A DNA stretch of 64,000 bases from Hydrogenophaga sp. RAC07 (GTDB lineage: Bacteria > Pseudomonadota > Gammaproteobacteria > Burkholderiales > Burkholderiaceae_C), in NCBI RefSeq assembly GCF_001713375.1, contig NZ_CP016449.1:3224001-3288000 (forward strand), read 5' to 3'. Shown piece by piece: positions 36,795 through 46,279 of the stretch; within the stretch, counting starts at the first letter, position 1; the number at the start of each line of letters is the position of its first letter. The notes under the pieces were generated by a model. That model was not told the origin of the DNA. It did not search any database and saw nothing but the letters and a program-made list of their open reading frames with translations. Both the position numbers and the translations under genes were made by a program.

Positions 36795-36813
36795 GAAATT
36801 GGAATCTGACCCC
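36795..36813 (-). repeat. Right inverted repeat of the RAYT unit
   Basis: GAAATTGGAATCTGACCCC is the exact reverse complement of 35981-35999. It lies 17 bp upstream of the transposase start codon and overlaps the first tandem unit described next. Confidence 0.85.
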
Positions 36814-36836
36814 GATTAGACTGACCCCGATTAGAC
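36807..36836. repeat. Tandem duplication of a 15 bp end sequence
   Basis: TGACCCCGATTAGAC occurs twice head to tail at 36807-36821 and 36822-36836 without mismatch. The second copy contains the stop codon of the MFS gene (TAA, complement of 36831-36833). The duplication may reflect a transposition footprint or slippage at the RAYT end. Confidence 0.9.
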
Positions 36837-38033
36837 ACCACCCCGCTGGTGCCACGCCGCTTGCAGGCGGCCAGCCAGCAGCAGCCCCAGCACAGACGAA
36901 GCGCCCGTGACCCACCAGGTGGACTGCCAGCCACCGGCCAGGGTGGCGACCCAGGCCACCAGCGGCGGGCCGATGAACTGGCCAAGAGCCGAGAACTGCT
37001 GCATCCAGCCGACCGTGGTGGACACGGTGTCTTCGCCCGGCGCCAGCACCACCGCCAGACCGAACAAGGTGCCGGGGATCAGCCCGCCCACGCCTGAGAA
37101 CACCAGCACGGCCAGGTATTGCGCCACGGGATGCCCTGCCGCTGCAAACGTGATCACGGAGCCAAGCCCCATGGCGCAAAAACCACTGGCCAACAACACG
37201 CCAGGGCGCACACCCCGCGCCAGCAACCGGCCAGCGCCGATGTTGCCCACCATGTTGATGCCGGCGGCCAGTGCACTGAAGCCACCCACCGCCGCCGCCG
37301 TGTATCCGGCCTGCGCATAGATGGAAGGCAAGAACCCGATGACCGCCAGCCATTGGCCGGAATACAGAAAGAACGCGAGCGCCACCCACCAGGGTCCCGG
37401 CGCTTTCAGTGTTTTCCGCAAACGCGGGCCCCAGGCTTCAGCTCCCTTGGCGGCCGACATCTTCTCGGGCGCGACGCTGCGCGCCAGGAGCACGACCGAG
37501 GCCAGCGACATCAACGACAGCGCCAACCAGACCCATCGCCAACCGATCTGCCCAATGAGCGCACCGCCCAGCAACAACGCCAGCGCGGTGCCCAGCGGCA
37601 TGTAAGCGCCCCACCAACCCAAAGCACGCGACAGTGTGGGCGCGTGCAACACGCGCCGGCGCAACAGGCCCGGCGCGGGCAGCACCGCGAGCAGAAAACC
37701 CACGCCTTCCACCACACGGGACACCAGAAGCACCTCGATGCCCGGCGCCACGGCGCCCAGCGCGCTGCCCAGCCCGAGCAGCACCAGGCCGATCAACATG
37801 ACTCGCCTTGGCCCGAGCCGGTCGGCCATGAGCCCGACCGCCAGACCCAGGGTCATGCCGGCGAGCTGCACCAGCGACAACAGAAAGCCCGCCTGCACCA
37901 GCGTGAGTTGCAGGGCGTCGCGCAAAACGGGAATGGCGACCGGCAACTTGCCGATGTGCAGGGCGCAGGAGACGCCCACGGCAAACACGATGGCGGCGGT
38001 CCGCCGGGAAGCCGGGTCTTCGCGGGGCGTCAT
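36831..38033 (-). CDS. Major facilitator superfamily transporter
   Basis: The 400-residue protein has about 12 hydrophobic helices and the MFS motif A GLMADRLGPRRVMLIG between TM2 and TM3, with a related loop ARGVRPG in the second half. The overall pattern resembles CynX/NimT-like exporters, but the substrate cannot be inferred. The start MTPREDPASRRTAAIVFAV lies 22 bp after the dgt stop, so it may be the last gene of the pil-aro-dgt transcript. Its stop codon lies inside the RAYT end repeat, so the native C-terminus may have been altered slightly. Confidence 0.87.
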   Translation of the reverse strand: MTPREDPASRRTAAIVFAVGVSCALHIGKLPVAIPVLRDALQLTLVQAGFLLSLVQLAGMTLGLAVGLMADRLGPRRVMLIGLVLLGLGSALGAVAPGIEVLLVSRVVEGVGFLLAVLPAPGLLRRRVLHAPTLSRALGWWGAYMPLGTALALLLGGALIGQIGWRWVWLALSLMSLASVVLLARSVAPEKMSAAKGAEAWGPRLRKTLKAPGPWWVALAFFLYSGQWLAVIGFLPSIYAQAGYTAAAVGGFSALAAGINMVGNIGAGRLLARGVRPGVLLASGFCAMGLGSVITFAAAGHPVAQYLAVLVFSGVGGLIPGTLFGLAVVLAPGEDTVSTTVGWMQQFSALGQFIGPPLVAWVATLAGGWQSTWWVTGASSVLGLLLAGRLQAAWHQRGGV

Positions 38034-38055
38034 GGCGCGGCGGGACCGGTTCGGC

Positions 38056-39240
38056 TCAGGGAAAGACCACGGTTCCGAACAGACGCTCGTGTTCCCGGAT
38101 GGCGAAACGATCGGTCATGCCGGCGATGTAGTCGGCCACGGCGCGCGCGTGCTGCTGGCTGCGGCCATGCGCCTCGGGAAGTTCCTGCGGCGCACTCAGG
38201 TAACGGTCGAACAGATCGCTCACCACCTGCCGCGCACGGCCGGTGGTTTCCATCACCTGGGGGTGGCGGTAGAGGTTGCGCAACAGGAAGGTCTTGAGCA
38301 CCTGCGAACGGTCGCGCATCTCGGGTGAGAACCCCACCAACAAAGGCAGACGGCGTGCAGCATCGGCATCGATCAAACCGTGCTCTTCCAGGCGCAGGCG
38401 GGTGTGGTCGATGACGTCGTAGACCTGATCGCTGAGCATCAGGCGGATCGATTCGAACAACAGGCGTCGGCCAGCCAGCGTGGGGTGCGCTTTCAGCGCC
38501 TGCTGCCGGTAATGCGCGAACAGGGGCACGTCGTCGAGTTGCTCCAACGTGAGCAAACCCGAGCGCACTCCGTCGTCGATGTCGTGTGCGTTGTAGGCGA
38601 TCTCATCGGCGAGGTTGCACAGCTGCGCTTCCAGACTCGGCGATCCACCGTTGAGAAATCGGGCCGCCACGCCGTTGGGCTCCTGTCGTTCAAGCCGTTG
38701 TGCGTGGGCGCGCGAGCAGTGCTTGAGGATGCCCTCGCGGGTCTCGAAGCACAGGTTCAGTCCGTCAAACGACGGGTACCGCTCCTCAAGCTCGTCCACC
38801 ACGCGCAAGCTCTGCAAGTTGTGCTCAAAACCGCCGCCGTTCTCCGCCAGGTCACTGGGAGAGAGGGACTGCATGCAGGCGTTCAATGCGTCCTGGCCCG
38901 CGTGTCCGAACGGGGTGTGCCCCAGGTCGTGCGCCAGCGCAATGCCTTCCACCAGATCCTCGTTGAGCTGCAGCGACCTCGCAATGCTGCGCCCGAGCTG
39001 CGCAACTTCGAGAGAATGGGTCAGGCGGGTGCGGAACAGGTCACCTTCGTGGTTCAGAAACACCTGGGTTTTGTAGACCAGGCGGCGAAATGCCGTGGAA
39101 TGGATGACACGATCGCGATCACGCTGAAAGGCGGTGCGCGTGGGCGCCTCCGCTTCCGGGTAACGGCGTCCCCGGCTGCGAGCCGGGTCGCACGCATACG
39201 CGGCCAGGCCGGGCACCGGTGGCTTCGGCAGCCGCTCCAT
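38056..39240 (-). CDS. dgt: Deoxyguanosinetriphosphate triphosphohydrolase-like protein
   Basis: This HD-domain enzyme hydrolyses dNTPs to deoxynucleosides and triphosphate. The 394-residue protein has the metal-binding HD signature: RTRLTHSLEVAQLGR near residue 71, IALAHDLGHTPFGHAGQ near residue 100, and CNLADEIAYNAHDIDDG near residue 208. The N-terminal RRYPEAEAPTRTAFQRDRDRVIHSTAFRRL is typical of the shorter Dgt-like group. ATG 39240 shares one base with the aroB stop (TGATG). Confidence 0.93.
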   Translation of the reverse strand: MERLPKPPVPGLAAYACDPARSRGRRYPEAEAPTRTAFQRDRDRVIHSTAFRRLVYKTQVFLNHEGDLFRTRLTHSLEVAQLGRSIARSLQLNEDLVEGIALAHDLGHTPFGHAGQDALNACMQSLSPSDLAENGGGFEHNLQSLRVVDELEERYPSFDGLNLCFETREGILKHCSRAHAQRLERQEPNGVAARFLNGGSPSLEAQLCNLADEIAYNAHDIDDGVRSGLLTLEQLDDVPLFAHYRQQALKAHPTLAGRRLLFESIRLMLSDQVYDVIDHTRLRLEEHGLIDADAARRLPLLVGFSPEMRDRSQVLKTFLLRNLYRHPQVMETTGRARQVVSDLFDRYLSAPQELPEAHGRSQQHARAVADYIAGMTDRFAIREHERLFGTVVFP

Positions 39241-40361
39241 CAGAGCCGCACGCTGTCAGCGATCACCCGCGCCACCAGCGCATCGGGCGCGCCGCGCACC
39301 ACCGCGCTGCCCGGGCGGTCCAGCACCACGAACTTGATCTCGCCGGCCTCCGATTTTTTGTCGACCTGCATCAGCGCGAGGTATCGGCCCAGGTTGTCTT
39401 GCACATCCAGCACAGGCGCCACCGTGGGCAGTCCCGCCGCTTGCACCAGGCGCGTGAGGCGTTCAACAAAGGCCGCATCCACCCCGCCCAGCCGCTGAGA
39501 GAGCCGTGCCGCCATCACCATGCCGCAACCCACGGCTTCGCCATGCAGCCAGGCACCGTAGCCCATCCCCGCCTCGATGGCGTGGCCGAAGGTGTGTCCA
39601 AAGTTCAGGATGGCGCGCAGGCCGGCCTCGCGCTCGTCCTGCCCCACCACCCAGGCCTTGATCTCACAGCTGCGTTTGACCGCATGAGCCAGCGCGGCGG
39701 GGTCGCGTGCGATGAGCGCATCCATGTTCGCTTCGATCCAGTCGAAGAAGGCCATGTCGGCAATCGGGCCGTATTTGATGACCTCGGCCAGCCCCGCACT
39801 GAGTTCGCGGGAGGGCAAGGTGCTGAGCGTATCCAGATCGCACAACACCAGCTGCGGCTGGTAGAAGGCCCCGATCATGTTCTTGCCCAGCGGGTGGTTG
39901 ATGGCCGTCTTGCCTCCGACCGACGAATCCACCTGCGCCAGCAGCGTGGTCGGCACTTGAACAAACGGCACGCCACGCATGTAGCTGGCCGCGGCAAAGC
40001 CCGTCATGTCACCCACGACGCCACCGCCCAGCGCGAACATCACCGTCTTGCGGTCGCAGCCTTGGGACAGAAGCGCATCAAAGATCTGATTCAAGGTCTC
40101 CCAGTTCTTGTGGGCTTCGCCGTCGGGCAGGCACACCGTGTGAATGCGGGGATAACGTGGCGCGAGCGCCCTTTCAAGGCGCTGGGCATACAGCGGCGAG
40201 ACCGTTTCGTTGGTCACGATCATGGCGCTGTGCGCGGTGGGCAGATTCGCAAAACTGTCCGCAGCATCGAGCAGGCCCGATCCGATGTCGATGGGGTAGC
40301 TCCGATCACCGAGGGCAATGCTCACACGCTCGTGCGCGGGGAAGGTGGCTTGTGTCGTCAT
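39240..40361 (-). CDS. aroB: 3-dehydroquinate synthase
   Basis: AroB cyclises DAHP to 3-dehydroquinate, step 2 of the shikimate pathway, using NAD and zinc. The start at ATG 40361 ([24 protein letters not shown]) gives 373 residues; upstream in-frame sequence has no homology. Clear motifs are [41 protein letters not shown], and the zinc region [11 protein letters not shown] with HGEAVGCGM. It follows aroK by 46 bp and is coupled to dgt. Confidence 0.97.
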   Translation of the reverse strand: MTTQATFPAHERVSIALGDRSYPIDIGSGLLDAADSFANLPTAHSAMIVTNETVSPLYAQRLERALAPRYPRIHTVCLPDGEAHKNWETLNQIFDALLSQGCDRKTVMFALGGGVVGDMTGFAAASYMRGVPFVQVPTTLLAQVDSSVGGKTAINHPLGKNMIGAFYQPQLVLCDLDTLSTLPSRELSAGLAEVIKYGPIADMAFFDWIEANMDALIARDPAALAHAVKRSCEIKAWVVGQDEREAGLRAILNFGHTFGHAIEAGMGYGAWLHGEAVGCGMVMAARLSQRLGGVDAAFVERLTRLVQAAGLPTVAPVLDVQDNLGRYLALMQVDKKSEAGEIKFVVLDRPGSAVVRGAPDALVARVIADSVRL

Positions 40362-40407
40362 GGGCTCCGAGTTTATGCCCTGACTGCCGGAGTGCCGGCC
40401 GCCTGGC

Positions 40408-40959
40408 TCAGTGCTGGGGTGGCACTGCGCCGGGCGCCACCACGCCGGCAAGCTCCAGCTGCATCACGATCATGTTCACCAGCATGGCCACCGAAGGCCT
40501 GCCGGTCTCAATCACGAAATGCGCTGTCTCCCGGTACAGAGGATCACGCACCGAATAGAGATCTTTCAGTCGCTGCAAGGGGTCTGCCACCTGCAGCAGG
40601 GGACGGTTGCGGTCGTATCGCAGCCGACGGAACACCTCTTCGGGCGTCGAGCGGAGGTACACAACGGAGCCGCGCTGGTGGAGGTGTTCCCGGTTCTCGT
40701 TGCGCAACACAGATCCACCACCGGTGGACACCACACAGGCAGGCCCGGCGGTGAGTTCGTCCAGGATCGCCGACTCGATGTCTCGAAAGCGGTCTTCCCC
40801 TTCGCGCTCGAAAAACTCGCGGATCGAACAGCCCAATCGCTGTTCGATCACGTGGTCGGAGTCAAAAAAGGGGAGATCGATGCGGCGGGCCAGCTGCCTA
40901 CCCACCGTCGACTTGCCCGAGCCGGGCAAGCCGATCAGGAAACAGGAGGTGGCGCTCAA
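40408..40959 (-). CDS. aroK: Shikimate kinase
   Basis: AroK phosphorylates shikimate at the 3-hydroxyl. The 183-residue protein has the P-loop GLPGSGKS at 10-17, the shikimate-binding [13 protein letters not shown] and [27 protein letters not shown], and a lid segment RNRPLLQ. Translation seems to begin at a TTG codon (40959) that overlaps the pilQ stop as TTGA. No ATG lies nearby before the P-loop. This suggests translational coupling to pilQ. Confidence 0.95.
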   Translation of the reverse strand: MSATSCFLIGLPGSGKSTVGRQLARRIDLPFFDSDHVIEQRLGCSIREFFEREGEDRFRDIESAILDELTAGPACVVSTGGGSVLRNENREHLHQRGSVVYLRSTPEEVFRRLRYDRNRPLLQVADPLQRLKDLYSVRDPLYRETAHFVIETGRPSVAMLVNMIVMQLELAGVVAPGAVPPQH

Positions 40960-43079
40960 TTGATCGCGGATCGACCCAGCACGCGCGGAGTGATGAAGAT
41001 GAGCAGTTCCGACTTGTTGTTGATCCGCTCGCGCGACTTGAACAGGTTGCCCACGCCAGGAAGGTCTCCCAGCAGCGGCACCTTGTTCACCTGGTCTCGC
41101 TCGGTCTGCTCGAAAATGCCACCGATCACCACGGTGCCACCGTTCTCCACCAGCACCTGGGTTTGCACGTGCTTGGTGTTGATGGCAATGCCGTCGGGTG
41201 TCGATTCACCACGGCTGTCCTTGTTGATGTCCAGGTCCAGAATGATGTTGCCTTCCGGCGTGATCTGTGGCGTGACTTCCAGCTTCAGGTTCGCCTTGCG
41301 GAACGCAATGGCCGTGGCTCCGCTGGAGGTGGCCGTTTGGTAGGGAAACTCCGTGCCTTGTTCGATGAGGGCTTTCACCTGATCGGCAGTGACCACACGC
41401 GGGCTCGACACGATGCGTCCCTTGCCATCGGATTCGAGCGCCGAGATCTCCAGGCTCAGGAAACGTGATGCATTCGGGCTGAACAGCGACAACGCGTACG
41501 AAGCTGCCAGCGCATTGCTCGGATTGGCCGGAAGGCTCACAAAAGGCTGGGAAGTCTGCGTCGGGCCCGTGGACACCGCCCCGTAGGTGGAGCCGAAGTT
41601 GCCCTGCACCGCGTTGCCGTTGACCGAGCCCACACCGAATCCACGAACACCACCGCCCAGCCGCACACCCAGTGACTTGCCGAAGCTGTCGTCTGCTTCG
41701 ACGATGCGCGCTTCGATGATCACCTGGCGAATCGGAATGTCCAGCTTGGCAATCAGGTCTTGAACCTGCTGCAGCTTGGACGGGATGTCGGTCACGAACA
41801 GCTGATTGGTCCGGGGCTCGGAGATCACGCTGCCGCGATCGGACAGGATACGGGCGCTGTTGCCACCACTACCACCGCCGCCGCTGCCTGACGAGGTTAG
41901 TTGCGCCGCGATGTCCACCGCCTTGGCGTAGTTCATCTGGAAACCCTGTGTGCGCAAAGCCTCCAGGCTCTCTGTCGATGCACGGGCTTCAAGGTCCTGC
42001 TTCTCTCGCGCGGCAATCTCGTCTTTGGGTGCGATCCACAACACATTGCCAGACTTGCGCATGCCCAGACCTTTGGCCTGGAGAATGATGTCCAGCGCCT
42101 GGTCCCACGGCACATCCTTCAGGCGCAGCGTCACCGATCCAGTGACCGAGTCGGACGTCACCACGTTGAAATTGGTGAAGTCGGCAATGACTTGCAGCAA
42201 CGAACGGACTTCGATGTTTTGAAAGTTGAGCGAGAGCTTCTCGCCGTTGTAGCCAGGACCTTGTGTCAGCTTGCTGGAGTCGATCTTCTGCTCGCGGATT
42301 TCGAGCACAAACTGGTTGTCGCTCTGGTAGGCCGAATGCTCCCAATTGCCGGTGGGTGCCACCACCATGCGAACACGGTCACCTGCCTGGGAGGTCGTCA
42401 CGCTTTGAACCGGCGTGCCGAAGTCGCTGACGTCGAGGCGACGGCGCAGGCCTTCGGGCAAGGAGGTCTTGAGAAACTCGACCACCAGGTTCTGACCTTG
42501 CTGGCGAATGTCGACGCCCACCTGGTTGTTGGCCAACTCCACGACCACACGGCCGGCGTTGCCCACACCGCGGCGGAAATCGATGTCCCGAAGCGACGCC
42601 ACATCGCGGTTGCGACTTTCAGAGAAGACGGCCGGGGGTGCAGTCACCGCTGTGACCGCCTCGGACCGCTGCAGCACAACCAGCAGGGAATTGCCTTCGA
42701 TCTTGGTTTCGTAGGATGCCGCTTGCTTCAGGTTGATGACCACACGGGTCCGGTCACCGGCTTGCACAACATTGGCCGAGCGCAGATTGCCTTCATTGAT
42801 GTCGACAGTGCTTCGGCCAATGGCATTGGCCACACCGGGAAAGTCGAGGGCGATGCGCGCAGGTGCCTGGATCGTGAAGCCGGTGGGAACAGCCGTGAGT
42901 GGCTGCGCCGTGTTGATGCGAATGATCTCAACGCCGCCTTGCACCCCACCCGTCAGCGACTGGATGGCGTTCTGGGCTTGCGCCCACACGGTCGAGAATG
43001 CCATGCACGCAACGACGGCGCCTTTGAGCAAGCCCCACTGCACGGAAGAAACCACGGTTGCCTTGATTGGCTTGTTCAT
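40956..43079 (-). CDS. pilQ: Type IV pilus secretin PilQ
   Basis: PilQ forms the outer-membrane channel for type IV pili. The 707-residue precursor starts [36 protein letters not shown], a signal peptide. Two AMIN domains follow (about 50-135 and 160-260). The STN/N0 region is near 280-350 ([25 protein letters not shown]), N1 follows, and the secretin domain covers about 460-700. A glycine-rich loop is present near residue 400. Secretin hallmarks include [23 protein letters not shown] and [34 protein letters not shown]. It overlaps pilP by 4 bp. Confidence 0.97.
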   Translation of the reverse strand: MNKPIKATVVSSVQWGLLKGAVVACMAFSTVWAQAQNAIQSLTGGVQGGVEIIRINTAQPLTAVPTGFTIQAPARIALDFPGVANAIGRSTVDINEGNLRSANVVQAGDRTRVVINLKQAASYETKIEGNSLLVVLQRSEAVTAVTAPPAVFSESRNRDVASLRDIDFRRGVGNAGRVVVELANNQVGVDIRQQGQNLVVEFLKTSLPEGLRRRLDVSDFGTPVQSVTTSQAGDRVRMVVAPTGNWEHSAYQSDNQFVLEIREQKIDSSKLTQGPGYNGEKLSLNFQNIEVRSLLQVIADFTNFNVVTSDSVTGSVTLRLKDVPWDQALDIILQAKGLGMRKSGNVLWIAPKDEIAAREKQDLEARASTESLEALRTQGFQMNYAKAVDIAAQLTSSGSGGGGSGGNSARILSDRGSVISEPRTNQLFVTDIPSKLQQVQDLIAKLDIPIRQVIIEARIVEADDSFGKSLGVRLGGGVRGFGVGSVNGNAVQGNFGSTYGAVSTGPTQTSQPFVSLPANPSNALAASYALSLFSPNASRFLSLEISALESDGKGRIVSSPRVVTADQVKALIEQGTEFPYQTATSSGATAIAFRKANLKLEVTPQITPEGNIILDLDINKDSRGESTPDGIAINTKHVQTQVLVENGGTVVIGGIFEQTERDQVNKVPLLGDLPGVGNLFKSRERINNKSELLIFITPRVLGRSAIN

Positions 43080-43627
43080 TTAGAAGATCCCTCTTGTAAC
43101 TGCAACGCTGCGGGGCGCTCGGTCCATTCGCCGCCGGAATCCTGCACGATCTCGCGCAAGATCACCTCGGTCTCGGAAATGCGGGTCACCCGTCCATAGT
43201 TCTGGCCCAGGTAATTGCCCGGCCTGACTTGGTACAGCAGGTTGTCCACTTTCACCAACGCCACCAACTGACCATCCCGATTCAGGCTGCCGACCAGAGA
43301 CATGGTGTCCAGTGGATAGGCCTCCAGCGGTTGTTTGCGCCGGTTGAGCTCAGGCTCGATCAGTGCGGCGTTGACCACCGGTGCGGACTGACTGCCGCGC
43401 AGGACACTGGTCAGCTTCTCGATGCTGAACGGTGGCGTTGCCCGCTCTCCCAGATAAGCCTGGGGTTCAAACTTGGTGGGCGCTGGAATGGGCTGAACGG
43501 AGGGCTTGATGCTGTTGCGCTCGCTTTGCATCCAGGCTTGAAGTTCGTCTTGCCCCGATGAAGTGCACGCAGAAAGCACAGTGATCGCAGCGATGCTCAA
43601 GATAAGCTTGGTGTGGGAGGAAGACAT
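43076..43627 (-). CDS. pilP: Type IV pilus assembly lipoprotein PilP
   Basis: PilP is an inner-membrane lipoprotein linking PilNO to PilQ. From ATG 43627 it has 183 residues with a lipobox ending LSAC (Cys21). An in-frame GTG one codon upstream is also possible. The proline-rich linker follows, then the HR domain with RQ-type core QPLEAYPLDTMSLVGSLNRDGQLVALVKVDNLLYQVRPGNYLGQNYGRV. Its ATG shares one base with the pilO stop and its stop overlaps pilQ. Confidence 0.95.
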   Translation of the reverse strand: MSSSHTKLILSIAAITVLSACTSSGQDELQAWMQSERNSIKPSVQPIPAPTKFEPQAYLGERATPPFSIEKLTSVLRGSQSAPVVNAALIEPELNRRKQPLEAYPLDTMSLVGSLNRDGQLVALVKVDNLLYQVRPGNYLGQNYGRVTRISETEVILREIVQDSGGEWTERPAALQLQEGSSK

Positions 43628-44298
43628 CACTTCTTGGCTCCCTGTGCCTTCTGTTGAAGAGCAATTTCTTCTTGATCCAGGTAACGGAAGGTCTTGGCGA
43701 TGCAGTCCATGGTGAGGATGCCTTCGCGGTTGGTCACGGGCGTCAACGTCAGGTTGTTGAGCGTCACGATGCGGGAAAGATTGGCGATGTCGGCCGCGAA
43801 CAGCCCGATGTCATGGTACGAACCCGTCACGCGCACGGAGATGGGCAATTCAGCGTAGTACTCCTTCACGCTGATCTGCCCTGGGCGGAACAATTCAAAC
43901 TGAAGGCTTCTGCCCAAGCCCGCCTGGTTGATATCCGAGAGCAAGGCATCCATCTCGGCCTTGCTGGGCAACTGCTTTTCCAGCTGGGTGACGTACTGCT
44001 GCACTTGTTCCAGCTGTTTTCGCAAGGCGTCCAGGTTCACCGCCTGAATGGCCTTTTTCTTGTAGTCCTCGCGCAGCTGTTGCTCTCGGGCCTTCTCGGC
44101 GATCAACTCTTCGTCCGAATCTTTCAACCAGGCAAACCACAAGCCGGCAATGACCGCGACGCAAACCGCCACAAACAGCAGGTTGCGCGGCAGTCCTGGC
44201 CACTGTGATGGGTCGTTCGGGTCCAGTCCGGTGAACTGGCCCTTGAGTTTTTCCTGGACTCCCTTGAAGTCCACATTGATGCTGGGCGATTTGGCCAT
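43627..44298 (-). CDS. pilO: Type IV pilus inner-membrane protein PilO
   Basis: PilO heterodimerises with PilN in the inner-membrane alignment complex. The 223-residue protein has a cytoplasmic N-terminus and one transmembrane helix at about 40-60 (NLLFVAVCVAVIAGLWFAWL). A coiled coil spans about 65-115, followed by a ferredoxin-like periplasmic domain (ISVKEYYAELPISVRVTGSYHDIGLFAADIANLSRIV). It lies 17 bp after pilN. Confidence 0.95.
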   Translation of the reverse strand: MAKSPSINVDFKGVQEKLKGQFTGLDPNDPSQWPGLPRNLLFVAVCVAVIAGLWFAWLKDSDEELIAEKAREQQLREDYKKKAIQAVNLDALRKQLEQVQQYVTQLEKQLPSKAEMDALLSDINQAGLGRSLQFELFRPGQISVKEYYAELPISVRVTGSYHDIGLFAADIANLSRIVTLNNLTLTPVTNREGILTMDCIAKTFRYLDQEEIALQQKAQGAKK

Positions 44299-44315
44299 GG
44301 ATGTGTGCCCTCAGA

Positions 44316-44936
44316 TCAGACCTTGCCCGGCGCGGCGGGTGCGCCGGCTGGACTGGTGGGAGCGCCACCGTTGGCGGAGGGGCGTTTGAGCGCGACGCGC
44401 ATGGAGAAATTGAACACGCGGCGCTGGTCTCGTGCAGTCACTGCGACACTGGACGACACGATCTCGATCAGTTCTGGCCGGGTCAACCAAGGGCTGCTGT
44501 TGGCAAGGTTGCGCAGCAAGTCTGACACGCGCTCCTGGGATTGCGCGACACCGTTCAACAGAACGCTCTGACCTTCTTGTTTCATCGACTTGAGGTAGAT
44601 GCCATCGGGCAACTGAGTCACCAGTTCGTCGAGCAAATGAACAGGAATATTGCGGTCGCCTTGAAGATCTTCCACGGCGGTCTGCCGGGCACGCAGCGAA
44701 GCAATCTCCCTCTGCAAACCGGCGATGTCCTTGATTTCAGCGTCCAGCCGGGTGATTTCAGCCTGGAGAAAGGCGTTGCGCTCCTGCTGCGAAGCAATCT
44801 GACCTTGGTACCAGGTGAACACGGCGCCGCAGACAATGCCTCCGAGCAGCGCGGACAGACCGAGCTGGGTGAAGAACTGATCCTTTTGCCGCTTGCGGGC
44901 CGCCTCGCGGTGAGGCAACAGGTTGATCAAGATCAT
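44316..44936 (-). CDS. pilN: Type IV pilus inner-membrane protein PilN
   Basis: PilN binds PilM through its conserved cytoplasmic peptide and pairs with PilO. The 206-residue protein begins MILINLLPHREAARKRQKDQFF, the diagnostic INLLPHRE motif. One transmembrane helix lies at about 24-44, a coiled coil at 50-95, and a periplasmic domain follows. The C-terminal tail is rich in Ala, Pro and Gly. The start overlaps pilM by 4 bp. Confidence 0.96.
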   Translation of the reverse strand: MILINLLPHREAARKRQKDQFFTQLGLSALLGGIVCGAVFTWYQGQIASQQERNAFLQAEITRLDAEIKDIAGLQREIASLRARQTAVEDLQGDRNIPVHLLDELVTQLPDGIYLKSMKQEGQSVLLNGVAQSQERVSDLLRNLANSSPWLTRPELIEIVSSSVAVTARDQRRVFNFSMRVALKRPSANGGAPTSPAGAPAAPGKV

Positions 44937-46012
44937 TGGTAGAACCTCCGCAAGGCCAACCCGGTGGAGGTCAAGTAGGAAGGCGCTTCGCGCGAGATCT
45001 TGCGGGCCTGGATGGACGACGCCATTTCCATCGCGTCAAAGGGATTGATGACCATGCAGGCAAACGACGTCTGGTGCGTCACGGCCTCGGTCAAGCCTGG
45101 CAACGCAGCACTGCCACCAGCCAACAAGATGTGGTCCACCTTGTTGTACGGCGTGCTGGTAAAGAAGAACTGCAATGCGCGGCCCACCTCTTGCGCCATG
45201 CTTTCAATGAAAGGGTCCAGCACAGCCGCGCGGTAGTCGTCTGGCAGATCTCCCGAGCGCTTTTTGGCTTCGGCTTCGTCAGCCGAGAATCCGTACTGTC
45301 GAACGATCAACTGCGTCAACTGCGCGCCACCAAAAGCCTGGTCGCGCTCGTAGAGAACATCGTCGTTGCGCATGACCTGCATGCTGGTGGTCAGAGCGCC
45401 CACCTCAAACAATGCCACCAGGGAGTCGATGCCCTGATTGGGCAATGTCTCGATCACGCGGCCGGCGGCCATGCGGGAAGCGTAGGACTCCACGTCCATC
45501 ACCACCGGTTTGAGGCCAGCAGCTTCGGCCAGACCTTGACGGTCCGACACTTTTTCCTTGCGCGAGGCGGCAATCAAGACCTCGACGTCGCCCACCGAAT
45601 TGGCACTGGGCCCGATCACGCAGAAGTCCAGACTCACTTCGTCCAGCGAGAAGGGAATGTATTGATTGGCTTCCGACTCCACCTGGGCTTCCAACTCCTT
45701 GTCGGACAAGCCGCCAGGCAGGATGATTTTTTTGGTGATCACGGCTGATGCCGGCAGTGCCAGTGCGACGTTCTTGGTCTTGCTGCCACTCTTGCGCACC
45801 ACTCGCCGAACGGCCTCGGCCACCTCGTCGAACTTTTCGATGTTGCCGTCGGTGATCCAGCCTCGCTCCAGCGGCTCCATGGCGCAGCGCTCCAGCACCA
45901 GATCAACGGATCGGTTGCGGGAAAGCTCCACCAGCTTGACGCTGGACGAACTCACGTCAATGCCCAACATGGGCGCCGGTTCACGGCTGAATAACGACCC
46001 CAATGAGATCAA
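44933..46012 (-). CDS. pilM: Type IV pilus actin-like ATPase PilM
   Basis: PilM is the cytoplasmic actin-like protein that binds the PilN N-terminus. I place the start at TTG 46012, read as MISLGSLFSREPAPMLGIDVSSSSVKLVEL, because this matches the usual PilM N-terminus and has a GGGGGG Shine-Dalgarno-like run 5 bp upstream. That gives 359 residues; GTG 46036 would add eight unlike residues. The ATP-binding phosphate loops GIDVSSSSVKLVE and ALFEVGALTTSMQV are visible, as is HILLAGGSAALPGL. It heads the leftward pilMNOPQ-aroKB-dgt cluster. Confidence 0.94.
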   Translation of the reverse strand: MISLGSLFSREPAPMLGIDVSSSSVKLVELSRNRSVDLVLERCAMEPLERGWITDGNIEKFDEVAEAVRRVVRKSGSKTKNVALALPASAVITKKIILPGGLSDKELEAQVESEANQYIPFSLDEVSLDFCVIGPSANSVGDVEVLIAASRKEKVSDRQGLAEAAGLKPVVMDVESYASRMAAGRVIETLPNQGIDSLVALFEVGALTTSMQVMRNDDVLYERDQAFGGAQLTQLIVRQYGFSADEAEAKKRSGDLPDDYRAAVLDPFIESMAQEVGRALQFFFTSTPYNKVDHILLAGGSAALPGLTEAVTHQTSFACMVINPFDAMEMASSIQARKISREAPSYLTSTGLALRRFYQ

Positions 46013-46067
46013 GATGACCCCCCGATATGATGACACCCGACGGCATCAGACTTAAGAATTCACTTGA

Positions 46068-46096
46068 ATGCTAGCAGCAAGCTCTTTGTCCAGCAA
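46068..46096 (-). promoter_or_regulatory. Possible pilM promoter
   Basis: On the minus strand TTGCTG (46091-46096) and TAGCAT (46068-46073) are spaced by 17 bp, about 55 bp before the pilM start. Both hexamers match the consensus only partly. The 267 bp divergent region 46013-46279 also holds the mrcA -10 box and otherwise an unremarkable, more AT-rich sequence. Confidence 0.33.
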
Positions 46097-46247
46097 AGAA
46101 ATTTTGCCTTTGAGACAACTGGAAACGTTGCCAAAATCACACGTGGATGAACCGGGTTGTCCGCTTGTCATGTACCGCTGCGCAGCAAGCTGCTCAACAA
46201 CTCACAATATGCCGACCACGCTGGCTCAAGCCACCGAGCGCCATTTT

Positions 46248-46253
46248 TATAAT
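46248..46253 (+). promoter_or_regulatory. Probable mrcA -10 box
   Basis: A perfect TATAAT lies 26 bp before the mrcA ATG, which would give a leader of about 20 nt. The -35 region (about 46223-46230) is a poor match. Confidence 0.5.
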
Positions 46254-46279
46254 CGGGGTTTGAGGCCCTGATCGACTGC

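Larger units (their letters stand above)
35981..36836 (-). mobile_element. RAYT-type single-gene transposition unit
   Basis: A 0.86 kb segment bounded by a 19 bp perfect inverted repeat and containing one Y1 transposase gene. It lies between the gltB promoter and the 3' end of the MFS gene. Y1/HUH transposases do not make target-site duplications and none is obvious. The edges are inferred from the repeats only. Whether the unit still moves is unknown; the transposase frame is intact. Confidence 0.65.

Noticed and set aside
36076..37389. A fusion of the transposase with an upstream 200-residue extension
   Set aside because: The extension is an alternative-frame reading of the MFS gene; the transposase has a good ATG and typical N-terminus at 36777.
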